Positions 34,446 to 46,071 of a stretch of 64,000 bases of DNA are shown one piece after another. This DNA is from Zasmidium citrigriseum. Taxonomy: Eukaryota; Ascomycota; Dothideomycetes; Mycosphaerellales; Mycosphaerellaceae. The DNA lies in NCBI GenBank assembly GCA_002786025.1, contig NHNW01000025.1, positions 186,001 to 250,000 of the forward strand, read 5' to 3'. Position 1 is the first letter of the stretch. Every line of letters starts with the position of its first letter. The notes under the pieces were generated by a model. That model did no database searches, was not told where the DNA came from, and saw nothing but the letters and a program-made list of their open reading frames with translations. The translations under genes were made by a program, and so were the position numbers.

Positions 34446-36268
34446 ATGGCCGCAGGGGGTCCTATGCGTGAGTTGAAATCACATGGAAACAGTGAAGGGA
34501 GACTGTAGGCTAACACATGGCAGAGCTCGACCTGAGCAACGGTATGCACTGAGCACGTGCTCATTCACAACTCCCAACTAACACTTCAAACAGCTCAGGT
34601 TACCACGGACGAATCTGGCCGACCATTCATCATCGTACGCGATCAGGGCAGAAAGAAGAGGACGCATGGTACGGAGGCCGTAAAACAGCACATTCTCGCA
34701 GCAAGAGCCATCTCAGGAATCGTCAAGACTTCGCTGGGTCCCAGGGGTTTGGACAAGATCCTGATCTCGCCTGATGGCGACATCACTGTCACCAACGATG
34801 GAGCGACCATCCTGTCGCAGATGGAGATCAAGGACCACATCGCAAAGCTGCTCGTTTCACTCTCACAATCACAAGATGCGGAGATTGGTGATGGAACGAC
34901 AGGTGTCGTGGTTCTGGCTGGAGCACTTCTGGAGCAGGCATCAGAACTCATCGACAAGGGCATACATCCCATTCGGATAGCGGACGGCTACGACGCGGCT
35001 TGCGAGGTGGCTGTGGCTGAACTGGACCGGATATCTGACGTTATGCCATTCTCGAGGGAAAAGACTGACAACCTGTTGAAGGTGGCCAAGACTTCTCTCG
35101 GAAGCAAGATCGTCTCCAAGGCTCATGACCAGTTCGCTCAGATGGCTGTGGATGCGGTGCTTTCTGTTGCGGATCTGGAGAGGAAAGACGTCGATTTCGA
35201 GCTTATCAAGGTCGATGGCAAGGTTGGAGGTGCATTGGAAGACTCGCTACTCGTCCAGGGTGTGATTGTGGACAAGGACTTCTCTCACCCACAGATGCCT
35301 TCAGAAGTACGAGACGCGAAGCTGGCCATCTTGACTTGTCCGTTTGAGCCCCCGAAGCCCAAGACAAAGCACAAGCTGGACATCACCAGCGTGGCCGAGT
35401 TCAAGGAGTTGCAGAAGTACGAACAAGCCAAGTTCACCGAGATGATCCAGCAGATCAAGGACACTGGCGCCAACGTGGTTATTTGCCAGTGGGGCTTCGA
35501 CGACGAAGCCAACCACTTGCTTCTCACCAACGAGCTGCCTGCAGTGCGGTGGGTGGGTGGTCCAGAGATCGAACTCATCGCTATTGCTACGAACGGCCGC
35601 ATTGTACCACGATTTGAGGATCTCAGCGCACAGAAGCTCGGCAAGGCTGGTCTGGTCCGTGAGATGTCGTTCGGTACTACGAGAGAGAAGATGCTTGTCA
35701 TCGAGGAGTGTGCAAACTCGAGAGCAGTCACCTGCTTCATCCGCGGCAGCAACAAGATGATCATCGACGAGGCCAAGCGATCACTACATGACGCTCTCTG
35801 CGTCGTTCGGAACCTCGTCAGAGATGAGCGCATCGTTTACGGCGGCGGTGCTGCCGAGATTGCTTGCTCTCTGGCTGTCGAGAAGGAGGCTCTGCAGACC
35901 CCTGGTCTTGAGCAGTACAGCATGCGCGCCTTTGCTGATGCTTTGGACTCCGTGCCTATGGCACTCGCTGAGAACAGCGGTTTGAGCCCAATTGAGACAC
36001 TTTCTGAGATCAAGGCGAGACAGAGCAAGGGTGAAGGAAAGGGCCGACTTGGCGTGGACTGCATGCAGACCGGTTCGAGTGGTGAGTTCTTCAATCGATG
36101 CTTCTACGTGGCTGGAATACTAACTATTCAACAGACATGAAGGAACACTTTGTCATCGACCCTCTGATCTCCAAGCGCCAACAGCTCCTCCTCGCCACCC
36201 AGCTCTGCCGAATGGTCCTCAAGGTCAACAATGTCATCATTGCCGGATCTGACGAGAACGACTTCTAA
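34446..36268 (+). CDS. CCT5: T-complex protein 1 subunit epsilon (CCT5)
   Basis: Exons 34446-34467, 34524-34541 (an 18-nt microexon), 34594-36081 and 36135-36268 give 553 residues starting [25 protein letters not shown]. Group II chaperonin motifs are all present: [34 protein letters not shown] and the [11 protein letters not shown] segment. The C-terminus is [13 protein letters not shown]. Length matches yeast Cct5 (about 560). It is one of eight subunits of the cytosolic TRiC/CCT ring complex that folds actin and tubulin with ATP. The sequence identifies the epsilon subunit from RPFIIVRDQ and the overall alignment by memory. No oddities apart from the microexon. Confidence 0.96.
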
Positions 36269-36865
36269 GTGTTTGATCTGGTGGGTGGAAACCGCGACGC
36301 ATAGCGATGGCGCAACGACGTTTGGACAAAAGGATAGAACCCTGCATAGGGAGGTATGTATAACGTACAGCGGGTGTATGAAGAACCTCCAATGACCAAC
36401 GACATTAAAAGCAAGCCTTCCATTCAATAGAAGAAAGAGCGTTAGGCGTAGTTCGGCCGACTAGGAAGAGATCTTTCAGCAACGGGAAGTCGGCACATCT
36501 TGATGCAAGTGACGGCCAACGTAACCTCACCTTCTCACTATGCGCGTGCGGCCAAGGACTCCGATCGAGCACCGTTACACCGACATCCAGCGGCATAAGT
36601 GATTCACTTATCGGGCCGTTTCCTTTCTTTCTTACTTCTCTCACTTGCAAGACTACTCTCGCTTTTCATTCACTTGCTCCCTCCACAAAACCCTCTTCCC
36701 CAACACTCTTGGCAGAGATTTCACTGGCCCCAAGAGCGCAAACGCCGATATCGCCACTAGCCCGCCCACCAAACCCCACTGGTCGATCTCACTGGTGCCT
36801 CGTCGATCCCAAGAGCCTGGTTTCGTTAACTTCACGTCCTGTCTGTCGCTTGACTCTCCGCCTGG
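36269..36865. other. Intergenic, CCT5 to MFS transporter
   Basis: 597 bp between two + strand genes, comprising the CCT5 3' UTR and the promoter/5' UTR of the MFS gene. A CT-rich stretch occurs before the MFS start. No other feature seen. Confidence 0.5.
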
Positions 36866-38900
36866 ATGCCCGGTGGAAATCATGAAAACGGTCGACCTGG
36901 CTCGGCGTCTTCTTCTTTGCAGGACATAGACAGCGCGGCGACCACGCTGATCGCCAGCGGAAAGCGAAGCTTCGAGGATGGAAAGAGTTATGCGGATGTG
37001 GAATTGGAGGCTTTTGAGGAGAGGGAGAAGGTGAGGAAGAGGAGGAAGAGTTGGGACAGCGAGAGCAATGAAGAAGGGGACGAGGAAGACGAAAGACTCC
37101 TCGCCAGGACGACAGCAACAGACCTCCCCGACGAAGAAGGCGAAGCCCCAGATTCGAACGAGAAGAAACCCGACGACGACAAACCAGTAACCTGGTCCAC
37201 CCTCCCCAAGAAATCCCAACTCGCCATCCTGACCCTCGCGCGCCTCAGCGAACCCCTCACACAAACCAGTCTGCAGTCGTATATGTTCTACCAGCTCAAA
37301 TCTTTCACTCTTCCTGATGGCTCCTCGCCCAGCGATAGCACCGTTGCTTCGCAGGCTGGTCTGTTGGCTGCGGCTTTCACCGGCGCGCAGTTCATGACGG
37401 CTATCATGTGGGGACGGCTGGCGGACTGGGAAGTTTTCGGACGGAAGAGGGTGATTTTGATTGGGCTTTTGGGGACTGCGGTGGGGAGTTTGGGGTTTGG
37501 GTTTTCGAGAGGCTTTGGGGCGGCGATTTTTTGGAGGTTTGTTGGGGGTGTGCTGAATGGGAATATGGTATGTCTCGCCCTTTCTCCTGCTCGCGTGTCC
37601 TTGGTCCTTGTTCCGTAGGTGATATGGGTGTCTTGGTGTGCTGACGAGTGTTGGGAAACAGGGCGTTATGAGGACCATGATTTCCGAAATTGTCAAGGAG
37701 AAGAAGTACCAAAGTCGGGCATTCCTACTGCTGCCCATGACGTTCAACGTGGGTGTTATCGTTGGGCCTTTGCTCGGTGGCTTGCTCGCAGACCCGGTCG
37801 GCAGCTATCCTGGGTTGTTTGGACCTGGAGGCACATTCGGTGGAAAGAACGGAGTCTGGCTGTTCACCAAATGGCCATACGCGCTGCCGAATCTCGTCAT
37901 GGCTACGTTTCTGGCAACGAGCGCGTTGGCCTTGATTTTCGGATTGGAAGAGACCCTTGAAACGATCAGAGATAAACCAGACTACGGCCTTCGCTTGACG
38001 AGATGGATTGGACGGAAAGCCTTCAGGAGACGACCACGGCAGGAGTACGCGGCTATCGCGGAACACGACAATCCCAGCGATATCGAGCTGAGCAGTGGCA
38101 AGAAGGAGAAGCCTAAACCCCGAGGAAAACTTCCTTTCCGTCGGATCTGGACACCGAATCTCATCTTCACTCTCATTGCTCATGGTCTCCTGGCGATGCA
38201 CGTGGGGACGTTCAACAATCTGTGGTTCGTTTTCCTCTCGACGCCGCGATACAACCCAGATGGCCCAAATAAGACTCTCCACCTCCCTGCGGACTGGAAA
38301 CCTCACCTCCCCTTCTTCTTCACGGGGGGTGTCGCATTACCTCCCCCTGCAATCGGAATGGCACTCGCCATCCTAGGAGTAATCGGGTTAACCCTCCAAC
38401 TCCTCCTCTACCCTTACCTCTCCTTCCGCCTAGGCACAATCCCCTCCTACCGCCTCGCCCTCCTCTTCTTCCCGCTAACCTACCTCCTCACGCCCTTCCT
38501 AGCAATAATCCCCAGCACCCTCCGACCCCCACACCAAGCCTCCGGCCCCTTCGTCTGGATCTACATGACCTTCATCCTCTGCATCCAACTCATGGGCCGG
38601 ACCTTCGCGCTCCCCTCCACGGCGATTCTGGTCAATAATGCGAGTCCGCATCCGAGTGTGTTGGGGACTGTGCATGGGATTGCGCAGAGTGTGAGCTCGG
38701 CGACGAGGACTGTGGGGCCTGTGCTTGGTGGTTGGGTTTATGGGGTGGGGTTGAATCGGGGGTGTGTGGTGCTGGCTTGGTGGTGTATGGCGGGGGTTGC
38801 TGTGTTGGGGGCTGTTGCGGGACGGTGGGTTAGGGAGGGGGATGGGCATGAGATTTGGCTGGAGGAGGATGGGGAGAGGGAGGGGGAGGATAAAAGATAG
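36866..38900 (+). CDS. MFS transporter (drug:H+ antiporter-like)
   Basis: Exons 36866-37567 and 37662-38900 join in phase 0 to 646 residues. A polar acidic N-tail of about 105 residues (EEGDEEDERLL, DEEGEAPDSNEKK) precedes the first helix (LAILTLARLSEPLTQTSLQSYMFYQL). The A-like motif between helices 2 and 3 is GRLADWEVFGRKRVIL. Further membrane segments include LPMTFNVGVIVGPLLGGLLADP (helix 5, antiporter-type GP motif) and a long central cytosolic loop (about 330-390). Six more helices run to the end. It resembles the yeast YCR023C-type fungal MFS group. Substrate and membrane are unknown. The tail is acidic (EEDGEREGEDKR). Confidence 0.9.
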
Positions 38901-39263
38901 ATCGAGATAGAGGTGAAGTTGAGTTTTGCTTTCTGATGAGGCGGCGTTATCCATGCTCACGAGGGTACATGTCGCGCGTTGATCCAGATCAAGTCAAGGA
39001 GAGATCTCACTGCTGACAAGACCAAATAGATGCTATTTGGTGACTGACACCGAGACTCTACTCTCACTCATTGCTGATTACATCTAGCTATATCTTTCTG
39101 TCTCATATTACCTCTGCCGTACTTTTCCAAGATTCTGCAGAATAGCAGCAGCCACTTTCGATCGATCGCTTTTCCGTCTATTCACAGTCAACATGCAAGG
39201 AGAAGTATATATGTAAGATATGTTTCAAATCCGTCATTACATCCAATTCATGCTTCGCTCAAA
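38901..39263. other. Intergenic, convergent 3' ends
   Basis: 363 bp between the MFS transporter (+) and the tannase gene (-), holding both 3' UTRs. Nothing else is visible. Confidence 0.55.
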
Positions 39264-41522
39264 TCAAGGCTCGAAAGTGCCGTCGACGTTGCACAACCGG
39301 GGAGTGGCGCCAACGCCGCACTCCTGCCAGTCGTCGATGAAATCGCAGCCCCATGAGCCGGGCAGGTTGGAATCGCCGCCGCGGTACGTGGTGCGGTAAG
39401 GGAATCGGCAGTGAGCGCGCTCGAACTGGACACCGTTGGCTTGTTCGTCGTACCAGAACTTAGTACCGGTAATGGTATCAGGGGCGATATCGTCCTCGAC
39501 CCAGTCCTGGAGGTACTGAATAATATTGTGCGAGGCGACGCTAGCCTCACCATTCTGGCCAAACATCCAAGCTCCGGCGCCAGAGATACCGCCAACACCG
39601 CAGTGCGCCATACCAGAGATACGGAAGAGACGGAGGAACTCGTCCATGCCGGTGTTGGAGAGACCCATCGTCTGGGCGACCTTGAGGTAGTAGCGCTGGC
39701 TGTTACCTTCCGAGACGAGAGGGTCTGCCATGCCGTGGTACATGATCATCTTGCCGCCGGAGCCTTGGAAGCCGGAGAGGTCGCCGGCGTAGGAGGAGAC
39801 GTAGCCATGGTATTCGTCGAGCTCGTCGGCGCGGGCGTAGTCGGCTTGATCCATGTCGAGGGCGCTCCAGTTGTCGTCGTCGACGACGGCGTATTTGTAC
39901 CAGTCTTCGGAGATTGCTTGGACGGAGCCGGAGAGTTGGCCGAGACGGAAGGCGTCGACTTGGGAGCCGTAGAGGAGGGCGGGGAAGAGGAGATTGCCTT
40001 CGGTGTTGTAGAGCTCTGAAAAGACATCGCGGACGGTCGTGACCTGGGTGGCAGTCAAGCCGTAGGTGGAGTTGGAAAGAACGGAGGCGTCGAATTCGCA
40101 AATGGTAGGGTCCTCGAGAATGCCATCGTCAACACCATCGAGAGCAGCATCGCACTGAGCGAAGATGGCAGACTGGACAGTAATCCAGTCGTCCTCGGTC
40201 AAGAATCGGTCGTCGTCTGAAGAAGTTCCAGTAAGCTGAACGAAACGTCCACTCCAGGCTTGCAAATGGTTGAAGTCGGCCGCGGCAGAGCCAGCAATGA
40301 TACCATCGAAGTCGTTAGGGTACATCTGCGCAGACTTGAGGCCTTGAGCACCACCGGCAGAGCATCCAATGTAGTAAGAGTAGTCTGGAGCTTGGTCGTA
40401 GAACTGGTTGACAACCTCCTTTCCAGCAACGACGGCCGAGTGACGGGCCCGGTACACCCAGTCAAGGATGACCTCGTTGGAACCGGCGAACCAGGTAGCG
40501 TCGAATGAAGAACCGTTATGGCCGGCGTTGTCACCAATGGCAGCAAAACCCATGCCAGAGACATATTGCATGTCGACGTAGTGCACGCAACCATTGACAC
40601 CACCATTATCCGTGTTCATCGTCCGGCCGTTCCATGTGCTCTCGCCTTCAGGAAGCCAGACCTCCATGTAGGTTTCGGATTCATCGCTGGTCTCGACGGT
40701 AAGGACGACACGGCAGAGATCAACCTCGGGAGTGATTGTTGAACCACATCCTGCTGTTGCTTGGCCGCCAGTGATCGTAATGGTAGAGTTGGCCGCGTGG
40801 GACACGCAAGAAACTGGACTGACTGGGAAGTCCGAAGAAGCGAACGTCAGTGACGAACACAAGTTCGCACAGCTGACCGACATGATGGTCGAGTTCGAAT
40901 TGACGGTGGCGTTGGCCGAAGGTGTTGGAAGAGAGCTCGCGGTCGAGCTTGCGTTTTGAACGGATGCAGTCGAAGCAACAGGCGAAGTATTACCGACGCT
41001 TGAAGATACGGGGCTGGCAGCGGCAGAAGTAGTGGCTGCGGTGGAAGGAACTGGTACGACTGTCTCTGTCGGTATAGTCGTATCGATCGATGTCGAAGTA
41101 GAATCGGCCTCCGATTGAACGATGGAAGTAGGAGACGCTGAAGCGACACCAAGGCTCGAAGAAGCAAGCTCGATGGAGGATATTAAGGTAGCGACCGAAG
41201 CTGATAAAGAAGAAGCGACGGCCTGGGTATTAACAGAAGTAGTAGTGGTCAAAGCCGGGGAGTCGTGAGGCTGTTGTCCCGGGAAGTTGGGAGAAGGGGA
41301 GTGGTGAGAAGGAAGGTGTCCGTTATAGAGGTCGGCGAGCTTAGAAAAGGCCTGGCGCAGAGCCTCCTCCAGCTTGGCGATGTCATCCCTAAGGTGCTGG
41401 ATGGCGTCCGCACGGTTCGCGGCAGCAGCAGCACGAGGCTGGAGGTGGTTGCCGTTGCTAGGTACCCATGCCGCAGATGCAGCGCCGAGCAGAGAGAAAA
41501 CGAGTGGAACGTCGAACCGCAT
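39264..41522 (-). CDS. Secreted tannase/feruloyl esterase with coiled-coil and Ser/Thr-rich N-terminal region
   Basis: Single exon. I chose the ATG at 41522 because it begins a clear signal peptide (MRFDVPLVFSLLGAASA). The in-frame ATG at 41573 would add 17 residues. The mature protein of 752 codons starts with a helical segment (RADAIQHLRDDIAKLEEALRQAFSKLADLYNG). About 140 residues of Ser/Thr/Ala linker follow, then the catalytic domain (about 215-752). The nucleophile motif is GCSAGG, and CDFIDDWQECGVGATPRLC and AHCGVG lie near the C-terminus. The family pairs cysteines next to the catalytic Ser and His. Tannase-family enzymes (PF07519) hydrolyse tannins, feruloyl or chlorogenic esters outside the cell. 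The extra N-terminal region is unusual for the family. Confidence 0.9.
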   Translation of the reverse strand: MRFDVPLVFSLLGAASAAWVPSNGNHLQPRAAAAANRADAIQHLRDDIAKLEEALRQAFSKLADLYNGHLPSHHSPSPNFPGQQPHDSPALTTTTSVNTQAVASSLSASVATLISSIELASSSLGVASASPTSIVQSEADSTSTSIDTTIPTETVVPVPSTAATTSAAASPVSSSVGNTSPVASTASVQNASSTASSLPTPSANATVNSNSTIMSVSCANLCSSLTFASSDFPVSPVSCVSHAANSTITITGGQATAGCGSTITPEVDLCRVVLTVETSDESETYMEVWLPEGESTWNGRTMNTDNGGVNGCVHYVDMQYVSGMGFAAIGDNAGHNGSSFDATWFAGSNEVILDWVYRARHSAVVAGKEVVNQFYDQAPDYSYYIGCSAGGAQGLKSAQMYPNDFDGIIAGSAAADFNHLQAWSGRFVQLTGTSSDDDRFLTEDDWITVQSAIFAQCDAALDGVDDGILEDPTICEFDASVLSNSTYGLTATQVTTVRDVFSELYNTEGNLLFPALLYGSQVDAFRLGQLSGSVQAISEDWYKYAVVDDDNWSALDMDQADYARADELDEYHGYVSSYAGDLSGFQGSGGKMIMYHGMADPLVSEGNSQRYYLKVAQTMGLSNTGMDEFLRLFRISGMAHCGVGGISGAGAWMFGQNGEASVASHNIIQYLQDWVEDDIAPDTITGTKFWYDEQANGVQFERAHCRFPYRTTYRGGDSNLPGSWGCDFIDDWQECGVGATPRLCNVDGTFEP

Positions 41523-43105
41523 CTTGGACGGCCGACTAAAACAGCGACGAACGAATGAAACGAAACGCAACACCCCAAAGAAGGCTGACGGTGTATGAAG
41601 CCGTCAAGCAACGAAGACGCGGATCGGAGGGACAGGATGGTTGGAGGAGGGATGTGAATCCGTTTTGAGCGTCATGGAGCATGGCCGAACTGCAGCCGCG
41701 TGAGCGGTGCGAGGCCCGTTGAGGAAACGACCGTTTGTATCAGAAAACCTCACTCGTCCGTTTGTATGCGAGGGCGCCGGATGAGGTGTAGTCGAGCGGG
41801 TTCCTGCAGTAGAACGAGTCAAGGGAGCCTTGTTCGAAACGCATCCACATCCTGGTCCATATCCAGATCCATTGGCGCAAGTCGGCTACACGAATCGTCG
41901 TCAGGGCGAAATCTGCACGTAGACGGCTCTGTGCTGCCACGGGCTCAATTCTTTCTGCATTGTCTTGAAGAACACATCCCTTCTTTCACATGTCAGCATT
42001 GTCTCGATAGGAAGAAGTCAGTCCAACGTCCGGCTCGTTCAGCCTGCGTTTGCCTATCGCAACGGCCGGCAGCAACTCACCGAGACCGTTTGCATTGGCG
42101 GTGGATCTCGTTCGGCTGGTTCGGGAGCCATGCCAGCAGCAAATCGTGGCTGTGTGCTGTAGGGCGGATTATTAATAGCCAGTCGCGTAGATACATGAAG
42201 AGGTGAAGTCGCTCCCAGGAAATTCCTCACAAGTGGCGCTTCTGCAAATGCGGAGGATGTGGCTGGCATGAACCACTCTCCAACACCTCAACTCATCTTG
42301 TGCCTCGTCGCACAATGGCTGTCGTCCAGCCAGCAGCGCAGCCGGCAAGCTCAAAGGTTCCTTGCAGGATTGCATGTGATAGATTAAGAGAGAGATTACA
42401 CAGGGTGGACACGAAAGTGGAGTTGTCAACATCCCCCTTTCCTTTTCTCTCCGGATGGATCGCTGTTTCTCCAAACAGCAAGCGCGATGCAGTCTGCATA
42501 CATGTATATCCTTGCCGTCCATCATCGATAGTCAAAATCAATAGTAGTTGATCTATCATCTCGCTACAGCATATAACAGAAGAGCGTATCGCCCTCGCCT
42601 ACAAGACGGCCGCGTGTTCGTACGAATTCTTCGCAAGCGACAGCCACGACCACGAGATGTAACACGGCATTGTTCGGCCTCTTGTACAACGCAGAGGCTG
42701 GATGGCTGCATGACTTGCAAGCGTCTGTTCAATTGAGGCCCGACCTGACTCTCTCGTGTTTCTCTGGCCCACAACAGCGGCTGCACGTCTTTGCTGGCGC
42801 TCGTATCCAGGACCGATTTTTCTTGTCTTTCGGTTTTCTTTTCCACGTCTACGGGGCTTCTAGGGCAACTACTGCTGGGGCCGCGGATGGAAGGGATGAT
42901 GATGGCTGGTGAGATGGGGCTAGAACCAGACATCAGGTTGCCCGGCCCTTCGGAGGCAGACATCATGCTTGGTCTGGCGGTCAATAGAGAATTGTTCTTG
43001 GTGCTGATACCTGAATGACACGGTACTGTACACCCACCAGCCAAGTGCCAATGCTATCCAACTGTTTCTCAAATCATGCTACATTTCTCCCTCATCTTCC
43101 ACTTC
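41523..43105. other. Long gene-free interval upstream of tannase
   Basis: About 1.6 kb between the tannase start and the 3' end of the MARVEL gene, both on the - strand. It contains the tannase promoter. Several compositional open frames are present with no domain or splice support. Confidence 0.5.
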
Positions 43106-43981
43106 TCACGAGCCATACAACTTCCCCCGCTGCTCATGTCCGCCATGATATCCAGTATCGTACTCAAACTGCTGCTCTGGCGTGGCATATCCACCAACCA
43201 TCGGCTCAGCAGCCTCGTTGTAAGGACCGGTGGACGGCCTCGGCGCCTCCCAAGCCCCGCTCTCTCGCGCATGCATGCCATGATCCTCATCAGTGAAAGG
43301 ACCTCGCGTAGCCTCCATTCTATTCCCTCTCTTTCCACTATCCAGATCATGCAATCGATAAATTCCGCGACGAGTCTGCTGGCGGTGCACATAGATATCC
43401 AAGATAAGCGCCATGATGGTCGATACACTGCCCATATAGTCAGCCCCCTGCAGCTTCCTCTCATAATACAGATGTATACTCACAGTCCAAGCAGCGTAAA
43501 CGTGAACAACGCCTTATAGATCCTGCAAACCATGATCCCCACATCTTCATTCCAATGCTCAATATCACACATATTCGCCAACGTCCCACTCATATACCAC
43601 GTAAGCAAACTCCAGCTCAAAGCCCACAGGATGAAGAGCAATCCATTGATCGCGAGGTTGAGGCGCGGGTTCAGGCCGATGAAGCAGTGGAGGACGATCG
43701 TGAACATCAGGGCGGCGATTGAGAAGAGGGAGGCGGCCGTGAGCTGTGCAAGAAGCAGAGTTAGCGAACCTCTGCAATGGTGGTAGTTTGGTCTGTTTGC
43801 ATACCCAGATGAACGTCCAGGGCGTCGACCAGTGATCGTGTGTCAAATGCCAAATGAAGTAGCACATAATGCCGCCAACGATCACGCTGCTGAGCAATTG
43901 GAAGAATCGCACGGCATGGAAGAGCACTTTCGGGTAATGCGACGGCGCGGTCTTCGCGCGGCGGTCGAAAGGGTTGAACAT
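43106..43981 (-). CDS. MARVEL-domain four-helix membrane protein
   Basis: Exons 43981-43805, 43743-43484 and 43427-43106 give 252 residues. Four transmembrane helices are evident: VRFFQLLSSVIVGGIMCYFIW, SLFSIAALMFTIVLHCFIGL, AINGLLFILWALSWSLLTWYM and YKALFTFTLLGLVSTIMALILDIYV. The loop between helices 3 and 4 has MCDIEHW. This is the MARVEL layout of fungal proteins related to Nce102, which organise plasma-membrane domains. The C-terminal 80 residues are polar and cytosolic, with Arg and Tyr-rich segments. Introns are 61 and 56 bp. Exact function is unknown. Confidence 0.87.
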
Positions 43982-44511
43982 CTTGAGGGTTTGTTCTCTC
44001 GTGGGTATGGAGACTGTGTGCGAGGTGGAATGACCTGTAGATAAGGGAGAGAGTAGAGCTGAAGCTGTGAGATCGCTCGCGAGGTAAAGAACGAAGATAA
44101 CGAGAGTAGACGTTCGAGACCCAGTCTTCAGAACTTAGCGATTCCCACGCGATCTGGAGTGCTGCAGATGGAGAGGAGCTGAGGGGAGAGGAGATACTTT
44201 GTAGGAAGGATTTCAGGCGTGCAAGGAGATCGCGAGCTGAAGTGCGACAGTTGGAACTTGCCCAGCTGGGTTGCCGCTGAGGGGACTGGAGCGACTTATT
44301 TTCGGATTAGCTTTCTACCGGGCTGACGAAGAATGAGGGAGACGCGTGAGTTTCACGTGTCGTAAAGTACCGTGGTATGTATATGGAAATAGTTGAGGTC
44401 GTCAAAAAGAGGCAGTCTCCTCCATTCGTTACAAAGACTTTCATAAATGCTTATATCCCGCCACCAACGCCGACGCTTGAACGCAGTAATCAAATCCGAG
44501 AACCAAGCTCC
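43982..44511. other. Intergenic, MARVEL gene promoter
   Basis: 530 bp between the MARVEL gene start and the stop of the coiled-coil gene, both on the - strand. It is purine-rich on the + strand near 44020-44240. No defined site seen. Confidence 0.5.
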
Positions 44512-46071
44512 CTACCACATGCTGGATGACTTCTTGTTCAATTTCTTCCGGTCTTCGGCATCGTCGCTCAGACTCCGCAATCCGAAGAAGCTCTTCTTCT
44601 TCGCCGGCTTGCTAGGACCCGAAACATTTAATGTGCTTGCTGAAGGATTGGCGCCGGACATCATTACTGCACTGCTGCTCGCGCTAGGCTGCACATACAA
44701 TCCATTGCTCCCTCGTTGTGGCTGCGGTCTAGGCGGTTGTAGATTTGCTTGCGCACCTTGAGGGATTGGCTGCATGTACGGTCCATTGTTTCGGCGTGGT
44801 CGCTGACTTGAGCTGTTGGGCTGTGGTCGAGGGGGAGGCATGGGCTGCACGCCGTACTGCTTCCTCAATCGTTCAGTCTCCTTGTCGATCTCAGCCTGCT
44901 TGCGGCGCGCGGCCTTCTCCTCTTCCTCGACCATTTTCTGCAAACGTCTCCGCTCTGCTTCTTCCACCCTCTCACGTTCTCTGCGAACGCGTTGACGTTC
45001 TCTTTCTTCGGCCTCCACCTGAGCTTTGAGCCTTGCCGTTTCTGCATCCATCTCCCACTGTTGTCTCGGATCTGCCATGGGAGGTGGCCTCGACATGGAT
45101 GCTTGCTGCGGCGGCGTAGTCTGCAGCTTTGGTAATGAGTTCCTCTTAGCATCATTCCGACTCGCTGGCGGCTGCTGCATAACAGGTGGATGGTGTCCAA
45201 GAGGGTTCGGTGTCCCAACTATGCTCACAGTGTGCTGAGGATTCGAGAGCTTCCTCCCGCCTCCTGACAGCTTCCTTTCATTGGGGATATCGCTGATGTT
45301 GAAGACATCTCTCAAGCTGTCCTTGCTGGCAAAGTAAAGATCCTTTATGACCACCGCGCCCAACAACAAGACAACTTCCAATCCTTTTGGGTCTTCCAGT
45401 TCCAACCTCTGTACGTTCGGCTCGTAAATTGTCAACTCCCGCATACTCCTCCACAATGCAATCGCAATGTCCGGATCTTTCCTGCTCTTCTTTTTCTCCA
45501 ATCGATCCGAGCTCGTCCCAGTCATGAAGCATGTCAGATCCTTGCTCAGCTTACTCTCCTTCCTCCAAACGAAGTTGATCTTAGGCGTGATGGCCAGACT
45601 CGCAGGGTCACTCTGTCCTCGATCCAGGTTGCTGGCAGATGGAGTCCTGAATACGCTTTGAGGCAGGGAGAACTCATAGCTGTCTGACGCGCCCCATTTA
45701 CCTTCTCTTACTTCGACTCGCACCTGTTGATCCGGGGCGTAGAGCTGGACAACGAATTCGCGGGCCAGGATAGGTTGTGGTGGTGGAGGTACGCCGCCAT
45801 TCCTCCTCAATTCTTCTGCGGAAAGGCTGGGTTGCGTCCATGCTGGCCTCGCGAGTACTTCGCCGTACAATACATCGGGATTGTAAGCATCGAAGAGAGC
45901 TGCGGCGTAGCAGTTCTTGTGGGCTGGCGAGGACGAGGCCGGGTCGGCATTGTACAGGGCGTAGCCAGGGGCAGGTTCGGAACCGTGATGCGACTGGAAG
46001 ATATCCCTGTGATGCTTAACACCACTCGACGAGGGCTTCAGGAAGAAGGCGGGAAGGTTCTCGTCCAACAT
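44512..46071 (-). CDS. Conserved fungal coiled-coil protein of unknown function
   Basis: Single exon, 519 residues. The N-terminal 240 residues look folded (GYALYNADPASSSPAHKNCYAAALFDAYNPDVLYGEVLARPAW, then EFVVQLYAPDQQVRVEVREGKWGASDSYEFSLPQSVF, and INFVWRKESKLSKDLTCFMTG). A charged coiled coil runs from about 340 to 405 (AEERERQRVRRERERVEEAERRRLQKMVEEEEKAARRKQ). Pro/Gln-rich repeats containing NGPYMQP and NGLYVQP follow, and the basic tail is KPAKKKSFFGLRSLSDD. I know of no assigned function. The tail motif KKKSFFG is common in fungal peripheral membrane proteins, which is weak evidence for cortical location. Confidence 0.82.
   Translation of the reverse strand: MLDENLPAFFLKPSSSGVKHHRDIFQSHHGSEPAPGYALYNADPASSSPAHKNCYAAALFDAYNPDVLYGEVLARPAWTQPSLSAEELRRNGGVPPPPQPILAREFVVQLYAPDQQVRVEVREGKWGASDSYEFSLPQSVFRTPSASNLDRGQSDPASLAITPKINFVWRKESKLSKDLTCFMTGTSSDRLEKKKSRKDPDIAIALWRSMRELTIYEPNVQRLELEDPKGLEVVLLLGAVVIKDLYFASKDSLRDVFNISDIPNERKLSGGGRKLSNPQHTVSIVGTPNPLGHHPPVMQQPPASRNDAKRNSLPKLQTTPPQQASMSRPPPMADPRQQWEMDAETARLKAQVEAEERERQRVRRERERVEEAERRRLQKMVEEEEKAARRKQAEIDKETERLRKQYGVQPMPPPRPQPNSSSQRPRRNNGPYMQPIPQGAQANLQPPRPQPQRGSNGLYVQPSASSSAVMMSGANPSASTLNVSGPSKPAKKKSFFGLRSLSDDAEDRKKLNKKSSSMW

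Noticed and set aside
34643..35833. Long antisense open frames under CCT5
   Set aside because: They are shadows of a highly conserved coding region with strong codon bias.
41700..43044. Open frames of 168 and 162 codons upstream of the tannase gene
   Set aside because: No domain, no splice continuity, Arg/Ser-rich composition typical of non-coding reading.
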